From an uncultured Actinomycetes bacterium (lineage in GTDB: Bacteria > Actinomycetota > Acidimicrobiia > Acidimicrobiales > Microtrichaceae): a stretch of 5,769 nt of DNA. The position numbers and the translations under genes are program-made. Where the stretch lies: positions 1 through 5,769 of the forward strand of contig CAJBIS010000303.1 of assembly GCA_903953195.1 (NCBI GenBank). The letters run 5' to 3'. This document shows, one piece after another, positions 1 through 5,769 of this stretch. The notes beneath the pieces are model-generated. The model was not told the origin of the DNA and made no database searches. It saw only the letters and a program-made list of their open reading frames with translations. The number at the start of each line of letters is the position of its first letter. Position 1 is the stretch's first letter.

Positions 1-663
1 CGCCGTGAGGCCGACGGTTCCCTCGTGACGCACGCCGACCTGAACGACATCGCGACGTGGTGGTGCAACGACATGCTCGTCGACCCGCAGGGGTGCGCCT
101 ACGTCGGACACTTCGGCTTCGACCTCGACGCCTACGTCGATGAGCACGGGCAGGCGGCCGTCATCGCCGAGCCCGGACCGCCGACCGCACACGTGATGCT
201 CGTGCAACCGGACGGCACGACCGAGGTCGCCGCCGACGGCATGAAGTTCCCGAACGGCACCGTGCTCACCCCGGACGGCACCACGCTGATCGTCGCCGAG
301 ACGCTGGGCCTGAGGCTGACCGCGTTCGACGTGGCCGCGGACGGGACACTCGGCAACCGCCGGGTGTGGGCGGACCTGTCGCCGCACCTGGTGCCACCTG
401 ACGGAATCTGTCTGGACGCCGACGGCGCCGTCTGGGTGGCCAACGCCCTCGGCCCCGAGTGCGTTCGGGTGCTCGAGGGCGGCGAGATCACCGACCGGGT
501 CACCTTCAGCCAGCACGCGTTCGCCTGCGCGCTCGGTGGCGCCGACGGCACCACACTGTTCGCCTGCACGGCGCCGGACTCCAACGCCGAGCGACGCGCC
601 GCCGAGCCGAACGCCCGGATCGAGTTCGCCACCGTCGCCGTCCCTGGCGTCGGCTCGCCGTGA
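1..663 (+). CDS. SMP-30/gluconolactonase family hydrolase, 5' partial
   Basis: The frame is open from the first base and ends with TGA at 661-663, giving 220 residues. Family members are usually about 280-300 residues, so some 60-80 N-terminal residues lie off the left edge. The family is a six-bladed beta-propeller that binds a divalent metal and hydrolyses sugar lactones or related esters. Visible landmarks, counted from base 1, are WCND near residues 21-24 (the substrate-side Asn region), FPNG with Asn85, and PPDG with Asp134; the last two match the metal-ligand Asn and Asp of SMP-30 proteins. The propeller repeats of the type 'TPDGTTLIVAET' and 'DADGAVWVAN' are clear. The first metal ligand, an N-terminal Glu, would be off the window. 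The GTG at 25 is an internal valine, not a start. The true substrate cannot be told from sequence; annotations such as gluconolactonase are family-level only. No gene follows it in the same direction before the tRNA. Confidence 0.88.
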   Translation, partial: RREADGSLVTHADLNDIATWWCNDMLVDPQGCAYVGHFGFDLDAYVDEHGQAAVIAEPGPPTAHVMLVQPDGTTEVAADGMKFPNGTVLTPDGTTLIVAETLGLRLTAFDVAADGTLGNRRVWADLSPHLVPPDGICLDADGAVWVANALGPECVRVLEGGEITDRVTFSQHAFACALGGADGTTLFACTAPDSNAERRAAEPNARIEFATVAVPGVGSP

Positions 664-743
664 GCATGCTGCACGACCACGGCGGGCACGGAACGCGCCG
701 ACACCCGTCCGAATCCGGTGTGTGGCCGGACCGCGGAGACGGC

Positions 744-749
744 TAACGT
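744..749 (+). promoter_or_regulatory. Possible -10 element of the tRNA-Ser promoter
   Basis: TAACGT fits the TAnnnT actinobacterial -10 pattern and lies 7 bases before the first base of the mature tRNA, so transcription could begin at or next to the tRNA 5' end. No convincing -35 hexamer is seen at 17-18 bases spacing (around 720-726), so the call rests on the -10 match and its position only. Confidence 0.35.
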
Positions 750-756
750 CGTCGAC

Positions 757-846
757 GGAGAGCTGCCAGAGCGGACGAATGGGACGGTCTCGAAAACCGT
801 TGTGGTCGCAAGGCCACCGTGGGTTCGAATCCCACGCTCTCCGCCA
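757..846 (+). tRNA. tRNA-Ser (anticodon CGA)
   Basis: A full cloverleaf can be folded by eye. The acceptor stem is GGAGAGC (757-763) with GCTCTCC (836-842), the discriminator is G843, and CCA is encoded at 844-846. The D stem is CCA (766-768) with TGG (780-782), and its loop carries the conserved GG at 773-774. The anticodon stem is ACGGT (784-788) with ACCGT (796-800) around the loop CTCGAAA, which puts anticodon CGA at 791-793, reading UCG serine codons. A long variable arm (801-818) pairs GTGGTC with GGCCAC around a GCAA loop, as expected of a class II serine tRNA. The T stem is GTGGG (819-823) with CCCAC (831-835) around TTCGAAT. All stems pair perfectly apart from one G-U pair in the variable arm. 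It stands alone between protein genes. Confidence 0.97.
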
Positions 847-848
847 CA

Positions 849-875
849 GGGTGGGCGCGGGAATCCGCTCCACCC
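849..875 (+). terminator. Hairpin directly after tRNA-Ser, possible terminator or 3' processing structure
   Basis: GGGTGG (849-854) pairs with CCACCC (870-875). An inner stem GCGG (857-860) pairs with CCGC (865-868) around a GAAT loop; between the two stems are a possible G-U pair and one bulged C. It begins 3 bases after the encoded CCA. There is no T tract, which is common for actinobacterial terminators. It may act with the stronger hairpin at 885-909 or mark the tRNA 3' trailer. Confidence 0.4.
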
Positions 876-884
876 GGAACGAGC

Positions 885-909
885 ATCGGGCCCCCGACGG
901 GGGCCCGAT
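885..909 (+). terminator. Strong hairpin terminator downstream of tRNA-Ser
   Basis: A perfect 11-bp inverted repeat has arms ATCGGGCCCCC (885-895) and GGGGGCCCGAT (899-909) with a 3-base GAC loop. The stem is almost all G/C, and no T run follows, so it would be the T-less type of intrinsic terminator described in actinobacteria. Its place, 39 bases after the tRNA and before the promoter of the protease gene, fits termination of the tRNA transcript. Confidence 0.72.
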
Positions 910-981
910 CCGCGTTCGGGCCAACCCCCGACACCGGGACGTCCTCGACACCGCGTCCCCAACCCGTGACCAGCGGTGTCG

Positions 982-987
982 TACCTT
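982..987 (+). promoter_or_regulatory. Probable -10 element of the CPBP protease gene (leaderless start)
   Basis: TACCTT fits the TAnnnT -10 pattern and ends 6 bases before the ATG at 994. That places the expected transcription start at or next to the start codon. No purine-rich ribosome-binding site precedes the ATG, which agrees with leaderless translation. No good -35 box is visible. Confidence 0.4.
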
Positions 988-993
988 CCTGCC

Positions 994-1893
994 ATGACGG
1001 AGACCACGGCGATCAACCCGCGCATCGATCCCGCGCACGACACCCGGCGACTGGTCCTCTACTTCGCCGGGCTGATCGGTGTCTACGTCGGCGTGCTGGC
1101 GATCGCCCGGCCCGAATGGGGTGGCGGCGAGAACGAACTCGGCTCGATCGCCATCGGGATCATGTTCGCCCCGACGGTCGGCGCGATCGTCGCCTCGGTG
1201 TTCGGACCCGGGATCATCCGGTTCGGCCGACCCACCTGGTGGATCGCCGCCGGGTTCGTCCCGCCACTCGTCGTGCTGGCCGTCACCTGGGTCGCCGCCG
1301 GCCTCGGCATGGTCGACGTCGATCCGGGTGAGCTGGTGCCGGTCGTCCTGTTGATGGTCCCGCTGAGCATCGTGTCCTGTGTGAGCGCCATCGGCGAGGA
1401 GATCGGCTGGCGCGGATTCCTCTGGCCGCTCCTCCGCCGACGGACCACCTTCCTCGTCAGCTCGCTCATCATGTGGGCGATCTGGTTCGCCTACCACGCT
1501 CCGATGACGATCGGCGGGCTGTACGGCACGGTCGGCGGACTCCCCGCCTTCGGCGTCGCGATCCTCGGGTTCGTCCTGTTCGTCGGGGTGCTCACCGAAC
1601 GCTCGCGGTCGATCTGGCCGAGCGTGATCGCCCACGGCGCCTGGAATGCGTCCGTCGCCACCCGCTTCTCGACCGGCGAGACCGCCGATCCGATGTTCAC
1701 CGGCTCCGACGCGCTGCTCGGCGAGTTCGGCTGGATCGCCGCCGTCACGATGCTCGCGGTCGGCACCGCCGCAGCGGTGTGGCACGTCCGCACGCCGACG
1801 AAGGACGGACTCTCCCCGCGCGAGCCGATGGGGTACGACTCGGCCGTGCAGTCCCTCGCGTTCCGGACGGAGCCACGCGCCGCAGCCAGGTGA
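994..1893 (+). CDS. CPBP family intramembrane glutamic endopeptidase (CAAX/Abi-type)
   Basis: This 299-residue polytopic membrane protein has the three motifs of the CPBP (Rce1/Abi) family. With residues counted from the ATG at 994, these are EEIGWRG with the Glu pair at 135-136 and Arg140 (EExxxR), a WFAYH segment ending in His168, and HGAWN with His214 and Asn218 (HxxxN). The motif residues all look intact, so an active protease is likely. Hydrophobic segments cover roughly residues 20-40, 52-75, 84-105, 114-133, 154-168, 183-200 and 245-265. Bacterial members are implicated in bacteriocin immunity, prenyl-protein or anchor processing and signalling, but this one's substrate cannot be inferred. 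An in-frame GTG at 976 would add six residues; the ATG at 994 was chosen because a TACCTT element sits 6 bases before it and neither start has a ribosome-binding site. The gene stands alone and converges on the mannosyltransferase, with a hairpin between the two. Confidence 0.9.
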   Translation: MTETTAINPRIDPAHDTRRLVLYFAGLIGVYVGVLAIARPEWGGGENELGSIAIGIMFAPTVGAIVASVFGPGIIRFGRPTWWIAAGFVPPLVVLAVTWVAAGLGMVDVDPGELVPVVLLMVPLSIVSCVSAIGEEIGWRGFLWPLLRRRTTFLVSSLIMWAIWFAYHAPMTIGGLYGTVGGLPAFGVAILGFVLFVGVLTERSRSIWPSVIAHGAWNASVATRFSTGETADPMFTGSDALLGEFGWIAAVTMLAVGTAAAVWHVRTPTKDGLSPREPMGYDSAVQSLAFRTEPRAAAR

Positions 1894-1895
1894 CT

Positions 1896-1913
1896 GCGTG
1901 CCGAACGGCACGC
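1896..1913. terminator. Bidirectional hairpin terminator between convergent genes
   Basis: GCGTGCC (1896-1902) pairs perfectly with GGCACGC (1907-1913) around a GAAC tetraloop; it can also be read as an 8-bp stem with an AA loop. It occupies most of the 24 bases between the stop of the protease (1891-1893) and the stop of the mannosyltransferase on the other strand (1918-1920). It is symmetric and could terminate both transcripts. No T tract is present on either side. Confidence 0.68.
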
Positions 1914-1917
1914 GAAC

Positions 1918-3204
1918 TCACCAGTGGATCTCGAACGCGCCGGCGAACCCGGCGGCGAGCGTGAGTGACCCGGCGGCGAACCCGGCGAGCGTGAGGCGCC
2001 GACTCCACGGTCGGTCCACCAGCAGTGTCGCCAACCAGACCGCGAGGAACGGCACGACCGGCAACAGGTAGCGGCCCGCCGGTGCGAGCCACCGATCGAA
2101 GAACCAGATCATCAGCGCGAATCCCCACATCAGCGCCGTGTAGGCCCAGCCGAAGCGACGGCCGATCCACGGCGCGCACACCACCGTGGCGACGAACACG
2201 ACCGTCGCGGCGAGTTCGTTCACCACGTCGCCGATGTGATGGATCTCGAGCCCCGGCTCCACCAGGAAGCTGGCGTGGATCCACGTGCGGAAGTCCAGGA
2301 TCGACCCGTGGCCGTAGTCGCTGTCCTGCACCGTCCAGAACCGGAACGGGTCACCCGAGTACCGCCAGAGGAACACCATGTACGCGCCGATGCCCCAGCC
2401 GGCGAGCAGCACCCACGCGTGCGGCGGTCGCAACGCCGGTCGACGCAGCCGGATGCCCCGGGCCGTCGACCATCCGGCACGCAGACGCTCCGCAACGGTG
2501 GACGCGGCCACGCGTTCCGGCACGACGAGCCCGCCGGCGTCGTCGAACACCGCGACCGCGAGGTACACGAGCACCACGAGTCCGGTCGGGCGCGTCGCAG
2601 TGGCGACGCCACCGAGCAGCCCGGCGAGCCACCATCGCCGATCGTCGGCACACACCGCGACGGCGAGCACCGCGGCCAGCAGCATCGGGTCGCTGTACGC
2701 GACGCCGAACATCATGAACGCATAGGGGTAGACGAGGAACAGCCACAGCGCGAGCCGGCGCGTGCGCGGGTCGATGCCGCGCCCCTCCATCCATCGCCAG
2801 AACAACAGCGTGGCGGCGAGCCCGAACGCGAGCGACAGCAGCACCGCCGCGGTCTGGATGTCGAGCCCGACGGCGTGCAGCGCCCGGATGGCGAGTCCGT
2901 AGGCGGGGAACCCCGCCTCGAGCCCGTCCTCGGGCCGGTACCCGTACTCGGCGATCCGCAGGTAGACGCCGGAATCCCAGCCGATCCTGCCGGCGTACGC
3001 GTGCCACTCCGACGGCACGAGCGCACCGAGACCGCGGGCACCGCGGTAGGTGATCTCGAACGCGACCTGCTGGACCCAGAGGATCGCCACCGCGACGCAC
3101 GCCCACGACAGCACCGGCGTCCGGTACCGGAGGAACACCGACGGCGACCCGCCCGGCAGGCTGTCCGGTTCGAGCGACGGCGATGGCGACTCGCCGACCG
3201 TCAC
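1918..3204 (-). CDS. PIG-V-like mannosyltransferase family membrane protein (GT-C fold)
   Basis: This 428-residue multi-spanning membrane protein resembles bacterial relatives of GPI mannosyltransferase 2 (PIG-V, Mannosyl_trans2). Such GT-C enzymes use a polyprenyl-phosphate sugar as donor and act on the outer face of the membrane. Visible hallmarks are WDSGVYLRIAEYGY at 76-89, with Asp77 in the position of the GT-C catalytic Asp in the first extracytoplasmic loop, then FPAYGLAIR (99-107), VYPYAFMMFGVAYSDP (158-173), ATRPTG (203-208), PFRFWTVQ (286-293) and AGRYLLPVVPFLAVW (376-390). Residues 1-30 are a Pro/Ser-rich cytoplasmic tail and the first membrane segment runs about 31-50. The start is GTG at 3204, 16 bases after the uppP stop on the same strand, with only a weak GGCGGG-like site before it, so it is probably translated from a uppP transcript. 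The sugar and acceptor are unknown. The family call is by motif recognition, and a more general GT39/GT-C label remains possible. Confidence 0.82.
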   Translation of the reverse strand: MTVGESPSPSLEPDSLPGGSPSVFLRYRTPVLSWACVAVAILWVQQVAFEITYRGARGLGALVPSEWHAYAGRIGWDSGVYLRIAEYGYRPEDGLEAGFPAYGLAIRALHAVGLDIQTAAVLLSLAFGLAATLLFWRWMEGRGIDPRTRRLALWLFLVYPYAFMMFGVAYSDPMLLAAVLAVAVCADDRRWWLAGLLGGVATATRPTGLVVLVYLAVAVFDDAGGLVVPERVAASTVAERLRAGWSTARGIRLRRPALRPPHAWVLLAGWGIGAYMVFLWRYSGDPFRFWTVQDSDYGHGSILDFRTWIHASFLVEPGLEIHHIGDVVNELAATVVFVATVVCAPWIGRRFGWAYTALMWGFALMIWFFDRWLAPAGRYLLPVVPFLAVWLATLLVDRPWSRRLTLAGFAAGSLTLAAGFAGAFEIHW

Positions 3205-3220
3205 GCCGTACCCGCCACGT

Positions 3221-4237
3221 CTAGATCACGCCGACGAGCAACAGCACCACGACGACACCCGCCACCGCGAAGCGGTACCAGGCGAAGATCTTCAGGTCGT
3301 GCCGCTCGAGGTAGGTGATCAGCCACTTGATCGCCAGCACCGCGGAGACGAACGCGAACAGCGCGCCGATCAGCGGGTTGATGACACCGAACTGGTTGAC
3401 GAGCTCACCACCGTCCTTCACCAGCTTGAATCCGGTGGCGGCCGTGAGGGTGGCGAAACCGAGCAGGAAGCTGAACTCGACGGCAGCGGGCATGGCGACC
3501 CCGACGAGCAGCGCACCCAGGATCGTGGCGAGCGACCGGCTGGTGCCCGGCCACAACGCCACGCACTGGGCGAGGCCGATCACCAGCGCCTGTCGGTAGG
3601 TGATGGCGGTCAGCAGATCCGCGCCCACCTCGGCGCGCACCCCGCGGTCAGGGATCCGACCGGTGGACTCGAGCACGAGGATCACGATGCCGCCGAGGAT
3701 CCAGGCGATCACGATCGGCCACGGGCCGAACAGCAGCTCCTCGATCTTGTTGTCGAGCACGAATCCGAGCACCGCCGCCGGCAGGAACGCGATGACGAGG
3801 ATGATGAGCAGGTGGCGGCCGGGCTCGGACCGACCCACGAGACCGAGCAGCATGTCGCGGAACCGACGCCAGAACAGTCCGGCGACAGCGACGATGGCAC
3901 CGAACTGGATCGCGATCGCATACGTGTTGACGGCCTCGAGCCCGGCGCTGCCCTGTTCGTCCGGCAGCCCGAGCAGGCGCGAGGCGACGAGCAGGTGACC
4001 CGTCGAACTGATCGGCAGGTACTCGGTGATGCCCTCGACGACACCCAGGATCGCGGCCTGCCACCACGACAGCAGGGACTCACCACCGCCGGCCGTGGCG
4101 CCGACGGCCGCCCGGGCCACATCAGGCGCGAGCACCGCCAGGAGTCCCGCGGCGATGACGGCAACCAGGAGCACTCGCCGCAGGCGGTCGTCGTCGCGTC
4201 GCTCCAACGGATCGCGCCGCCCGATCAGTGCATGCAT
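3221..4237 (-). CDS. uppP: Undecaprenyl-diphosphatase UppP (BacA family)
   Basis: UppP is an integral membrane phosphatase that converts undecaprenyl diphosphate to undecaprenyl phosphate. It recycles the lipid carrier for peptidoglycan and other envelope glycans, and raised levels give bacitracin resistance. The 338-residue product shows both signature regions: EGITEYLPISSTGHL at 68-82, with catalytic-region Glu68, Glu72, Ser77 and Ser78, and PGTSRS at 230-235 with Arg234. The C-terminal FAWYRFAVAG (318-327) is also typical. The usual protein is about 270-280 residues and starts near the equivalent of Ser57, so about 55 extra N-terminal residues are present. They comprise an Arg/Asp-rich stretch and a hydrophobic segment (21-37) followed by ARA, like a signal peptide or extra membrane helix. 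The ATG at 4237 is the first start that does not run into the divergent exporter gene. A GTG at 4120 (residue 40) is an alternative that would remove most of the extension. It heads a likely two-gene operon with the mannosyltransferase. Confidence 0.95.
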   Translation of the reverse strand: MHALIGRRDPLERRDDDRLRRVLLVAVIAAGLLAVLAPDVARAAVGATAGGGESLLSWWQAAILGVVEGITEYLPISSTGHLLVASRLLGLPDEQGSAGLEAVNTYAIAIQFGAIVAVAGLFWRRFRDMLLGLVGRSEPGRHLLIILVIAFLPAAVLGFVLDNKIEELLFGPWPIVIAWILGGIVILVLESTGRIPDRGVRAEVGADLLTAITYRQALVIGLAQCVALWPGTSRSLATILGALLVGVAMPAAVEFSFLLGFATLTAATGFKLVKDGGELVNQFGVINPLIGALFAFVSAVLAIKWLITYLERHDLKIFAWYRFAVAGVVVVLLLVGVI

Positions 4238-4243
4238 GGCGCC

Positions 4244-4249
4244 ACTCTT
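4244..4249 (-). promoter_or_regulatory. Weak candidate -10 element of uppP
   Basis: Read on the minus strand, AAGAGT lies 6 bases before the ATG of uppP. It matches only the A and final T of TAnnnT, and no -35 box is evident. It is listed because its spacing equals that of the clearer candidates ahead of the protease and exporter genes, and because no ribosome-binding site is seen before this ATG. The 81-base divergent region (4238-4318) must contain promoters for both uppP and the exporter. Confidence 0.2.
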
Positions 4250-4305
4250 GCAGGAAACCCCGGAGAACGGAGGGGACCCGGGAATCCGTGCCGCTCGCGG
4301 CCCGG

Positions 4306-4311
4306 TACCCT
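4306..4311 (+). promoter_or_regulatory. Probable -10 element of the ABC exporter gene (leaderless start)
   Basis: TACCCT fits TAnnnT and ends 7 bases before the GTG at 4319, so the transcript would begin at or beside the start codon. There is no ribosome-binding site before that GTG. The G-rich context just upstream resembles that of the protease promoter. No clear -35 box is seen around 4283-4288. Confidence 0.42.
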
Positions 4312-4318
4312 GCGGATC

Positions 4319-5769
4319 GTGCAGACAGCCATGCGGATGATGCACCAGGACCCGGACGCCGTCTCCGACGTGACGCTCGACCGGGCGCTGGTCCGACGGG
4401 TCGGGCACTTCGCGCGGCCGTACCGGACCCAGCTGATCGGGTTCGTCCTCATGATCGCCGCCGGCGCCGGTCTGGCCCTCGTGCCACCACTGCTCTTCCG
4501 GAACATCATCGATGACGCGCTGCCCTCCGGGAACACCGGGAAGCTCACGGTGCTCGCCGTGATCGTGGTCGTCGCCGCACTGCTCGGCGCCGTGGTCCAG
4601 CTGCTCGAGCGGAACTGGTCGTCACGCATCGGCGAGGGTCTCATCTACGACCTGCGGGTCGCGTTGTTCGACCACGTGCAGCGCATGCCGCTGCAGTTCT
4701 TCACCCGCTCGCAGACCGGCGCGCTGGTCAGCCGGCTCAACAACGACGTGATCGGCGCGCAGCGGGCGCTCACCGGGACGCTCGGGACCGTCGTGTCGAA
4801 CGTGATCACGCTCGGCGTCACGCTCGCTGCGATGATCGCGCTCGACTGGCGGATCACGATCATCGCGGTGCTGCTCCTGCCGATCTTCCTGATCCCGTCC
4901 AAGCGCGTCGGCAGGAAACTGCAGGGCATGACCCGCGACGCCATGCAGTTGAACGCCGACATGAACGCGCAGATGACCGAGCGATTCGGTGTCGCCGGCG
5001 CGCAGTTGGTCAAGCTCTTCGGCAACCACGACACCGAACGCGACGCCTTCGGTTCCAAGGCGTCCGGCGTCCGCGACATCGGCGTGAAGACTGCGAACTA
5101 CTCCCGCTTCTTCATGGTGATGATGGGCCTCGTCGGCGCCATCGGCACGGCCGCCGTCTACTACCTCGGTGGCCTGCAGGTGATCGACGGGGCGATCAGC
5201 ATCGGCACGCTCGTGGCGCTCACCGCGCTGGTGGTGCGCATCTACGACCCGCTCACCAGTCTGACGAACGCCCGGGTCGACGTGATGAGCGCGTTCGTGT
5301 CCTTCGAGCGGGTGTTCGAGGTGCTCGACTCCACGAACCCGGTCACCGACGCCCCCGACGCCATCGAACTGGTGCGACCGAGCGGTCGGATCGACATCGA
5401 CCACGTGACCTTCCGGTACCCGTCGGCCGGTGAGGGGTCGATCGCCTCGCTCGAGACCGGCGGCGGTGTGGGTGAGCACCAGGGCGACAACCCCGACGTC
5501 CTGCACGACGTCGACATCCACGTCGCTCCCGGCGAGATGGTGGCGCTGGTCGGCCCGTCCGGTGCCGGCAAGTCGACGCTCGCCTCGTTGCTCCCCCGCC
5601 TGTACGACGTGACCGAGGGTGCGGTGCGCATCGACGGCCACGACGTCCGTGAGGTCACACAGCAGTCGCTGCGGCAGTCCATCGGTGTGGTGTCCCAGGA
5701 CCCGCACCTGTTCCACGCCACCGTGGGCGACAACCTGCGCTACGGACGGCCCGAGGCCACCGACACCGA
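4319..5769 (+). CDS. ABC exporter half-transporter (membrane domain plus ATPase), 3' partial
   Basis: The frame starting at 4319 stays open to the right edge, giving 483 residues of a type IV (MsbA/LmrA/Sav1866-like) exporter subunit that likely works as a homo- or heterodimer. The membrane domain spans about residues 30-320; the coupling-helix and loop segments RIGEGLIYDLRVALFDHVQ (103-121), LQFFTRSQTGALVSRLNND (125-143) and QTGALVSR are typical. The ATPase domain begins near 355 with an A-loop FRYP (Tyr367), Walker A GPSGAGKST (412-420, bases 5552-5578) and Q-loop SQDPHLF with Gln460. The LSGGQ signature, Walker B and switch His lie beyond the window; another 120 or so residues are expected. 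Between the A-loop and Walker A there is an insertion of about 22 residues. GTG 4319 is chosen for its TACCCT promoter spacing; ATGs at 4331, 4337 and 4340 are in-frame alternatives. It is divergent from uppP. The substrate is unknown; lipid, peptide or drug export are all possible. Confidence 0.93.
   Translation, partial: MQTAMRMMHQDPDAVSDVTLDRALVRRVGHFARPYRTQLIGFVLMIAAGAGLALVPPLLFRNIIDDALPSGNTGKLTVLAVIVVVAALLGAVVQLLERNWSSRIGEGLIYDLRVALFDHVQRMPLQFFTRSQTGALVSRLNNDVIGAQRALTGTLGTVVSNVITLGVTLAAMIALDWRITIIAVLLLPIFLIPSKRVGRKLQGMTRDAMQLNADMNAQMTERFGVAGAQLVKLFGNHDTERDAFGSKASGVRDIGVKTANYSRFFMVMMGLVGAIGTAAVYYLGGLQVIDGAISIGTLVALTALVVRIYDPLTSLTNARVDVMSAFVSFERVFEVLDSTNPVTDAPDAIELVRPSGRIDIDHVTFRYPSAGEGSIASLETGGGVGEHQGDNPDVLHDVDIHVAPGEMVALVGPSGAGKSTLASLLPRLYDVTEGAVRIDGHDVREVTQQSLRQSIGVVSQDPHLFHATVGDNLRYGRPEATDT

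Noticed and set aside
707..731. Possible hairpins upstream of the tRNA (GTCCG/CGGAC, or TCCGG/CCGGA) as a terminator for the SMP-30 gene.
   Set aside because: The stems are only 5 bp, mutually exclusive, and typical of chance pairing in GC-rich DNA.
819..846. The tRNA-Ser 3' end as a phage or element attachment site.
   Set aside because: tRNA ends are frequent integration sites, but there is no integrase, no duplicated tRNA tail elsewhere in the window and no foreign-looking DNA next to it.
132..1043. A 303-codon minus-strand frame spanning the SMP-30 gene, the tRNA and the protease start.
   Set aside because: It runs through the tRNA and both terminator hairpins, and its product has no family resemblance. 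It is a shadow of the opposite strand.
994..1893. The CPBP protease as an abortive-infection or bacteriocin-immunity module.
   Set aside because: The family is sometimes labelled Abi, but no bacteriocin, toxin or defence gene is nearby, and the label alone does not support a defence role.
2236..3318. A 360-codon plus-strand frame opposite the mannosyltransferase.
   Set aside because: The product is Arg/His/Glu/Pro-rich with no domains, and it overlaps the end of uppP. The opposite frame encodes a convincing membrane protein.
4238..4408. N-terminal extension of the uppP frame to a start at 4408.
   Set aside because: It would overlap the start of the divergent exporter and use its coding DNA. 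The extra residues are not UppP-like, and the ATG at 4237 is well placed.
4622..5716. A 364-codon open frame antisense to the ABC exporter.
   Set aside because: Its product is an Asp/His/Arg/Val-rich low-complexity string with no recognisable domain, and it lies exactly opposite a well-supported exporter. Long antisense frames are expected in high-GC coding DNA.

Overview
The window is GC-rich throughout, and its coding frames show the strong third-position G/C bias of a high-GC actinobacterium. The apparent absence of strong Shine-Dalgarno sites, the likely leaderless starts and the style of the ABC exporter and UppP proteins suggest an actinomycete or acidimicrobial lineage. That placement is an inference; there is no rRNA or other marker in the window. 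Gene density is high. The longest gene-free stretch is about 150 bases (847-993), and it is largely filled by two hairpins.

Layout, left to right: (1) the C-terminal three quarters of an SMP-30/gluconolactonase-type beta-propeller hydrolase on +, cut by the left edge; (2) a tRNA-Ser with anticodon CGA and an encoded CCA end on +, followed by two tandem hairpins that probably terminate it; (3) a CPBP (CAAX/Abi-type) intramembrane protease on +; (4) on the - strand and convergent with the protease, a PIG-V-like GT-C membrane mannosyltransferase, with only a 24-base gap filled by a hairpin; (5) immediately upstream of the mannosyltransferase on the same strand, the undecaprenyl-diphosphatase UppP with an unusual N-terminal extension; (6) divergent from uppP on +, an ABC exporter half-transporter (membrane domain fused to ATPase) cut by the right edge inside its nucleotide-binding domain.

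How they fit together: UppP regenerates undecaprenyl phosphate. The PIG-V-like enzyme would be expected to use a polyprenyl-phosphate-linked sugar donor at the outer membrane face. The 16-base spacing supports one uppP-mannosyltransferase transcript devoted to lipid-carrier and glycan chemistry of the envelope. The protease and the ABC exporter are also membrane proteins, but nothing in the sequence links them to a common pathway. The SMP-30 gene is metabolic and looks unrelated.

Overall this looks like an ordinary chromosomal region. I see no mobile element, CRISPR array, toxin-antitoxin pair or defence system. The points worth a second look are modest: likely leaderless starts with a shared promoter spacing, compact hairpin terminators, the UppP N-terminal extension, and an insertion in the exporter ATPase domain.
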